Source: Mesaphorura yosii
Lineage: Eukaryota > Arthropoda > Collembola > Poduromorpha > Tullbergiidae
DNA: 64,000 nt
Reading direction: 5' to 3'
Assembly (NCBI GenBank): GCA_009869945.1
Contig: WIXG01000162.1
Coordinates: 104,407-168,406, forward strand
The notes under the pieces are model-generated. The model was not told the origin of the DNA, did no database searches, and saw nothing but the letters and a program-made list of their open reading frames with translations. A program made the translations under genes and the position numbers. How positions within the stretch are numbered: the first letter of the stretch is position 1; the number at the start of each line of letters is the position of its first letter. Of this stretch, positions 58,449 through 64,000 are shown piece by piece.

Positions 58449-59918
58449 TCCAAAAAATGTGATTATAATCATTACCGTTGTATGTAATTTTGTAAGAGCT
58501 TGTTCACGTTTTCTTATTTCTCCGCCTTTTATGTAATTCGGATCATGATTCTTGTGCTCAGTTCTTCGTAGCTAATTTATGCACCAATTTGCGAGTTGTC
58601 GAGTAGGTCATTGTATGCATTCTGCCCCAACACTTGCCTCAGAGAGATTAGCAAAGCCCATTAAGAGTGAACATGAAGGTCCGACGAATCACGATTCATT
58701 AATAAAAACGATAATAAAAACATTTAAAGAGATCAGACTTCCGAGAATAAAGTGTGCCAGGGCTCGTGTGATGCGTGTTTGCATTGAGATTGGAGAAGGA
58801 ACGAAGACGAAGCCATAAATGAGTTTTATTTCTTCAAAGGCAAGAGCCAAGAGCAGTGTACAAGTAGACCTTAGAACTGTTTATACACACAATACGCAAT
58901 AATAATGCTACAATTGAAAGTTAATTATATAAAGATAATAATTTATGCGTACTACATTTATTTATAGCGTCTCAAGCGGCAGCAGCGCAATCCTTTCCTT
59001 TTGGCGATTGCCATTTGCCAACTTTATGTTAATTCTAATTAAGGTACCAGCCACTCAGCGGATTCGAGTGGTATTAATCTGGACGACGCGGCAGCGAATG
59101 GCGAATGCAGGTCAAGAAAATAAATCGTGCATGAATTCTGACGATGCGATGCTCTTCGCATTATTATTAATTGTCGTTGCACAATAGGCATAAAAATAAC
59201 GTCATCATAATCATAAGAGTTCGTATGCACTAGAAATTATTGCATGGTAGCTTTGTGTACTCGTCACTACGTTACTTTGCTGGTACTTCTAGTTAGTATT
59301 TACGTTTACTATTGTTACTTAAAACAAAACAGGTATTATAAGGCTATAATCTTGACTGAATAAATAGAACATGAAATGCAATGGAATGCAAGCGTCCAGT
59401 CGTCGGTCGAGAGTACGGACTAATTGCTAATCCTTCATTGGGCGAATGGTGAGTGGGCCTGATTGGGTTTCTGGAGCGCGAGCGTCACAATTTTCCACGT
59501 CATTTTTTAAAATCATCGATCCCTGTTTAGTTTCGTCGCTTTCTGATTTGTGCTCGTTATTCAGAAGTTTAAAGTTTATGTCACATGGAAAGAACATTAT
59601 CTTATCTTATTTGTATTCGCGAATTGGCACTGAACCACGAAAACACACAACGCAACGTATGGAATGAGTAAACAAGGAGCCCAATTAATCGAATAACTGC
59701 AATTGCACCACAGCACGGAGTGCATTCAGACAACCAAAAACCATTACGACAACTTCAAACTTACATGACACGCACACATAAGATTCAACTTAACCAAAAC
59801 AAAAGACGGCAGACAAGTAATTGCAAAAAGCACTAACGACGAACGCGGAAATTGAAATTTTGTGGCACTCAGCATTTAGCAGTAGCAAATAGCAATAAAA
59901 TTCTCTTGTTTTCGTCTG
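58449..59918. other. Convergent intergenic region
   Basis: About 1.5 kb between the 3' ends of the LMAN2-like and CPAP1-like genes. It is AT-rich with no supported frame. The long 3' UTR of the CPAP1-like gene may occupy its right end. Confidence 0.45.
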
Positions 59919-62810
59919 TTATCTCGAGGGTGTTCCATCGTAATTTAGATTACTATCTCTATTGTTATGAATATTATGGTTAAACGTATTTACTGAATTT
60001 AGATAATAATTCCATAGACTTGACCCTGGATCGAGATGGTGCGTGTAATAACTCTGCCTTCGCAGACGCGGCAAGAATGGCTTGCCGTTCGTGACCAGTA
60101 CACGAGGTACATTTGGTTTAGCGTAGGGGATTCGCGGGACGTCAACATGCGAAAAGTGGTGGCTATTGACATCCACTCCGGACTCGTCATTCTCGTCGTA
60201 GTATTCGGGCGAATCCGTTTCGACCGATGAAGACGAAGATCCGGCTGCTGGAGCTGTTCTGGACGACACGTCTTGGGTCTGCTGATGCTGGGCCTGTGGT
60301 TGGGGTTGTACGTGATCTTCGTACTCGTCCTCGTAGTAGTATGGCTCCTCGGTCGAATTATCATGTATAAGGTGCTGCTGATGCTGGAGGAAGGCGACTG
60401 CTGATGGCTTGGGCGTCTGCACCTGCTTCACGTTCGCGTTGAAACTTAATGCTGTTGCGGGGGAGATGTTTTTGCTCACGCGATTGACACTGCTTCGATC
60501 GCTGAGTTCAATCTTAGTGTTCAGATTGTGATTGTTTTGAAGAATCGTGGCCGCATCAACTGCCGAAGGTCCCGTTCCTCCAGCCGCCACGAGCGCTGCG
60601 TAGTCATCACCTTCGTCGTAGTACTCATCATCCTCCGGATACTCAACTTGCACGGACGCTGAGTTTGGATCTACAATCTCGTGCGTAATCGACTGCGGTT
60701 GTGGTATTGATTTAACAGTCGACGAGCTTTGATGATGATACTGCTGTTGTTTCGGAGTGGTTGAACTCACGGCCTGTTGCCTTGGAGTCACGGACGGCTT
60801 TGTAGATGTGTAGACGATAGTCTTTGCAGATCCACCCGACGCAGCCACTTTTCTTCCTGTGGGCGCTGGGGTATGTCCATGACTCGTGCGACTGCTGTGC
60901 TGTGAAGTTCGCGTCTCGACCACAATGGGTGCAGTCGAGGAAGAAGGCGCGTTATTGTTACCTTGTTGATGGTTAATGAGATACGATTGTCTGGAATTAA
61001 GACAGAAGAAATAATGAGTCGTATGTATGCGTCTGCATACAATTTGGCTACAACTTACCTCAACTGCGAATTGTAGCCAGATGAAATCACAGAGTGTGGC
61101 GTGCGATGGAAGTATGCGTACGTTGAGAAGCCTTTCCCATTTTGGTTGTCCGTATTTCGTTCAGGTGCAGTTCCTACTTTGAAAGTGTTGGAATTCGAGT
61201 TGAAGGAGTTGGCAAATGGTTTGGACAAATGAGTTGATTTGGGAGAAGTGACCGGTATCGGCGTCGTTCTCACGGTCGTCGTCGTTGTCGTCGTGGTTGG
61301 GGTTGGGGTTGTACTCGATGTTGTGGCGTGTGGCACATAAAGGTCGAGGTTCAAGTCGTAGAATTTCTCCGCCTGCGAACAGTCAACCTCGTCCACGCGT
61401 TCGCAAACTCTCGTCTCCTGGTCAAACACGGTTCCGTTGAGACACAAGAATTTTATATCTTGGACCTCGTCTGAAATGCAAGAAAGGAGATTAATTAATT
61501 CAGTCTAAATTGAGATGCCAATATGTTGAGCAGAGATCTTGTCCTTTTACTTTTGGTGCATTTTTCAATGGCATTGCAGAATTCCAAAGGACATTAAAAA
61601 AAGCCAACATTCCTGTTTGGGTACTTTTTCTTGACGTTAACAGTGTTACAGCCATCAACACACCTTACTTGACATTTGACACATTCCGACCCATGTCACA
61701 CTTGTACTTGAAGGTGATTCGACATTTGTAAATGACATTTTCGAGAGCCATAGCTATAAACCACCAAATACAAACCGCATGCATTTCTTTGCACGAACTG
61801 TGGCTTTGGCATTTTGGCTAAGGCTGAATAATTTGCATATTTGGGAGGAATGATGCACTTCCTAAACGAGTCATCGTATTTATTTGTCTGCTCAATTATG
61901 GGATTATCTCTTTCATTATGCAATATTTGGAAAATTCGTATTATTATTACAGGATCAGTCGTTTGGCTAATTCCGTCTAATCTCCTTCATCACTGTAGTC
62001 ATTTACAACTGAGCGTCATCGCCAGCGTATCAACAACTCGACAACTTTCTCTCTCCGCCGCGCCTCCTTAATCCTGTCTACTGAATTCAATTAATCCTTT
62101 TTCGTCTCGTAGCTCATTTCTCAATGCTGCTGTGCACTGCGATGTATCTTATCCGTCTGTCATGTCACTCAACAAACGCTAAATTACTGCTGCCGCCAAC
62201 GCATCATCGCCAGCGAAAGAAGTGCAAATAATACATTTTTAATTAGCGATTAATTACAGCTTTGGGCCAGCGAAAAATTAATTTGCAGGGAATTAATTAG
62301 CCCCCATTCAGTGCACGGTGCGTGTATCGAACGAATCCTCACTCCTCAGTCAATAATTCTTCCGTTGAATGTTGAAAATTGCATATCCATTAAAGTCATT
62401 GTGAAAATTGCACTGTAAATCAACCCTTTAGAAAATCAGCTCTTGATTTAGTTCCTTCATGTGAGATGCGGATTTCTTGACCCAGTCAAGCAGTGCTATG
62501 GTTTGGGTGGGCATGGGCAATTTGTGGTAATTACCTTTCTGTCCCAACGTGCAAACGTGAAACATTTGGCAACCAGTCTCCACATCTGCGTAGTAGCCCC
62601 CAATGACTTTGCCTTCGCAGGAGAATCTCGTCACAGGCAAATTGTCAAAATCCAGAAACTACGAGCAAAAATCACTAGTAATTCCTATGAGTGGCGAGAC
62701 ATCAAACTTGGGCACATGCCAAAATTTCTTACCCCGGCTGGAGGTGGCGGCGGTGGTTGTCCATGGACAAGATTTGTTGACAAGGACATCACCATCAAAA
62801 GCAGCATCAT
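59919..62810 (-). CDS. CPAP1-like cuticle protein: one chitin-binding type-2 domain and a long disordered tail
   Basis: Secreted cuticular protein with one peritrophin-A (CBM14) domain. Exons 62733-62810, 62535-62658, 61059-61470 and 59919-60990 give 561 aa. Signal peptide MMLLLMVMSLSTNLVHG is followed by a poly-Pro run. The domain has all six Cys: FSCEG, ETGCQMFHVC, KFLCLNG, TRVCERVDEVDC, with the aromatic chitin-contact segment GGYYADVETGC. An intron splits the domain after GQKG. The rest (about 90-561) is low complexity: a Thr-rich mucin-like stretch, then Gln/His/Ser-rich sequence with Tyr/Glu/Asp-rich acidic patches such as PEDDEYYDEGDDY. Single-domain members form the CPAP1 group of arthropod cuticle proteins. 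I cannot assign a subgroup letter. The 1.06-kb second intron shows nothing else. Confidence 0.85.
61471..62534. other. Second intron of the CPAP1-like gene
   Basis: AT-rich intron of 1.06 kb. Short frames at 61510-61731 and 61841-62071 are unsupported. Confidence 0.5.
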
Positions 62811-64000
62811 GCGTGATGCAATCGTGCGTTTATTGCACAGTGCCCCAATTGAGCTTGTAAGCGTGCTTCGGGTAAAATTAATTGGAGAGCTTGAGCCGGG
62901 CTCTTTTGCTTTCTTCCTTCTGGCGCTGTAAAAGTTCTGCCAGCACTTCTTCGTGTCCATCTCGAAGTTGGGCGGCTGGTGTCCCCGTTGGCGACTGTCG
63001 GACTGTTTTGTTGGTGCACTGCTCCGATGCGACTTAATTATTGCACTGTTATTATTTACATGAGTATGAATTCTGGCACACACATTTTCATAATCACAGT
63101 CACAAGTCCCGGCGCTTAAATCACGTTTCGATGTCAATGATAACTCGTATTCTGAGCTGCATTTACGATTTGTGCTGACGCGGACTGGAACTGGACTGAC
63201 ATTTTCAGCCTTCATTTTAACATTACAGCGTGGGATTTGTGACCGTCTTCGTAAATATTCTTCATAATTAACCCACAGAGCAGATTTCTTCGTTCCTGCC
63301 CGTGTTTTGAGCCAACCCTGAAACAAGAAGAGAAATTTGGATCAGATGAGAAGGAGTTAAAAATGATTGAATCGGGACGGCAGTGAGTGATCAAGAATCA
63401 TCGCTCGTTGCATCTATGCATCATGAAAGCTTTGGGGATGTTGATATGACAGAACGTATGCGGGTAATGTGCCTGTTTACTGTACAGATAACAACGTTCG
63501 TTCATTCATTCAGAATTGCGTCAAGTCCAAGTTAACTGTAGCCTCAAAAATCCATCAAAGGCCCATCTCGCATTCGCCTCCGTTACCAAACCCCATAGGA
63601 AATTTGTAGTGAGTAGTAGACCTTCACTAGTGACCACCGAAATTCCCAAACTCTCCGCAGTTAACCTTCGATCTTATAAGCATGGACTTCACACAGCACG
63701 CTGTCGCGTCTCAAGTACCTTCCCCACAAACCTAGTAATACCGAAACAGTACCGTCAAATTCTTAACGTTAGGGTTATGTTTTGCCCCTTTTATCGGTAC
63801 TGAAATAGTACCGTAGATCGACACCGAAACACGGTAATGTTACACATGCATTTTACGGCATTGAAACGGTATTGTTAAACCATTGGTGATAATTTGTATT
63901 CCGCGCTGAATTCGCACCATTTTGGTGTTGAAAGTTTCGACACTGAAAACATACCGACAAAATCACCAACACTACGCGTCCACATGCTGAAGCCGACCCG
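62811..64000. other. CPAP1-like upstream region and repeat-bearing end of window
   Basis: Holds the 5' UTR and promoter of the CPAP1-like gene. The frame of its first exon stays open upstream to 63326, but the composition is unlike coding sequence and the signal peptide starts at 62810. The last 300 bp carry the degenerate GAAAC/GTACCG repeats listed separately. Confidence 0.4.
63735..63970. repeat. Degenerate repeats of a GAAAC-GGTACCG-like motif
   Basis: Variants of TACCGAAACAGTACCG recur irregularly on both strands: CCGAAACAGTACCG, CGGTACTGAAATAGTACCG, CACCGAAACACGGTA, CGGCATTGAAACGGTATTG and CACTGAAAACATACCG. The spacing is uneven, so it looks like a decayed repeat cluster running off the window rather than a clean tandem array. 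Confidence 0.4.

Noticed and set aside
59999..60364. Alternative minus frame within the CPAP1-like last exon
   Set aside because: Shadow frame of repetitive Gln/Asp-rich sequence; the long 59919-60990 frame is in phase with the chitin-binding exons.
62811..63326. Open frame extending the CPAP1-like protein about 170 residues upstream
   Set aside because: The signal peptide begins at the ATG of 62810; upstream residues show no domain and would bury the signal. More likely open 5' UTR.

Overview
The window is nuclear DNA of an arthropod. Genes are split by short GT-AG introns (mostly 60-130 bp). The gene set is metazoan: ABCB7, ZO-1/polychaetoid, VIP36-type lectin, tectonic, B9D2 and NEDD8 E2. 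A one-domain chitin-binding cuticle protein (CPAP1-like) and an animal thaumatin-like protein point to Arthropoda. I cannot place the species more precisely. No CRISPR array, rRNA or convincing tRNA was seen. Exon models were built by hand from splice sites, reading phase and family homology; every model given as complete sums to a whole number of codons.

Layout. 1-4.6 kb: no gene recognised. 4.6-14.4 kb: ABCB7 (minus), whose introns hold two other genes: SETD4 (intronless, same strand) and NSMCE2 (opposite strand). 14.9-16.3 kb: UPRT (plus). 17.4-18.8 kb: an SH3BGR-family gene (minus). 20.8-21.7 kb: a CNPY3/4-like chaperone (minus). 22.3-23.2 kb: GID8 (plus). 24.2-25.4 kb: TATDN1 (plus). 25.9-27.5 kb: PSAT1 (minus). 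30.5-33.3 kb: a divergent SLC5 transporter (plus). 33.5-34.0 kb: a small unrecognised gene (minus). 34.0-35.1 kb: a THAP gene with a damaged THAP domain (plus). 36.0-43.8 kb: ZO-1/polychaetoid (plus). 44.1-45.1 kb: UBE2F with an acidic tail (minus). 45.5-48.8 kb: tectonic and B9D2 (minus), only 10 nt apart. 49.8-50.8 kb: a GC-rich thaumatin-like protein (plus). 51.1-52.7 kb: a broken leucine-rich/acidic gene (minus). 53.2-53.7 and 54.0-54.5 kb: two small orphan genes. 55.6-58.3 kb: LMAN2/VIP36-like lectin (plus). 59.9-62.8 kb: CPAP1-like chitin-binding protein (minus).

Most genes are unrelated housekeeping genes packed head-to-head or tail-to-tail. The clear functional exception is B9D2 plus tectonic. 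Both are parts of the MKS/B9 complex of the ciliary transition zone, and the second start codon lies 10 nt after the first stop codon inside one uninterrupted exon. This looks like a bicistronic, operon-like unit and is the most interesting structure here. Next in interest are the nested genes in ABCB7, the acidic tail on the NEDD8 E2, and the THAP gene damaged only in its DNA-binding domain.
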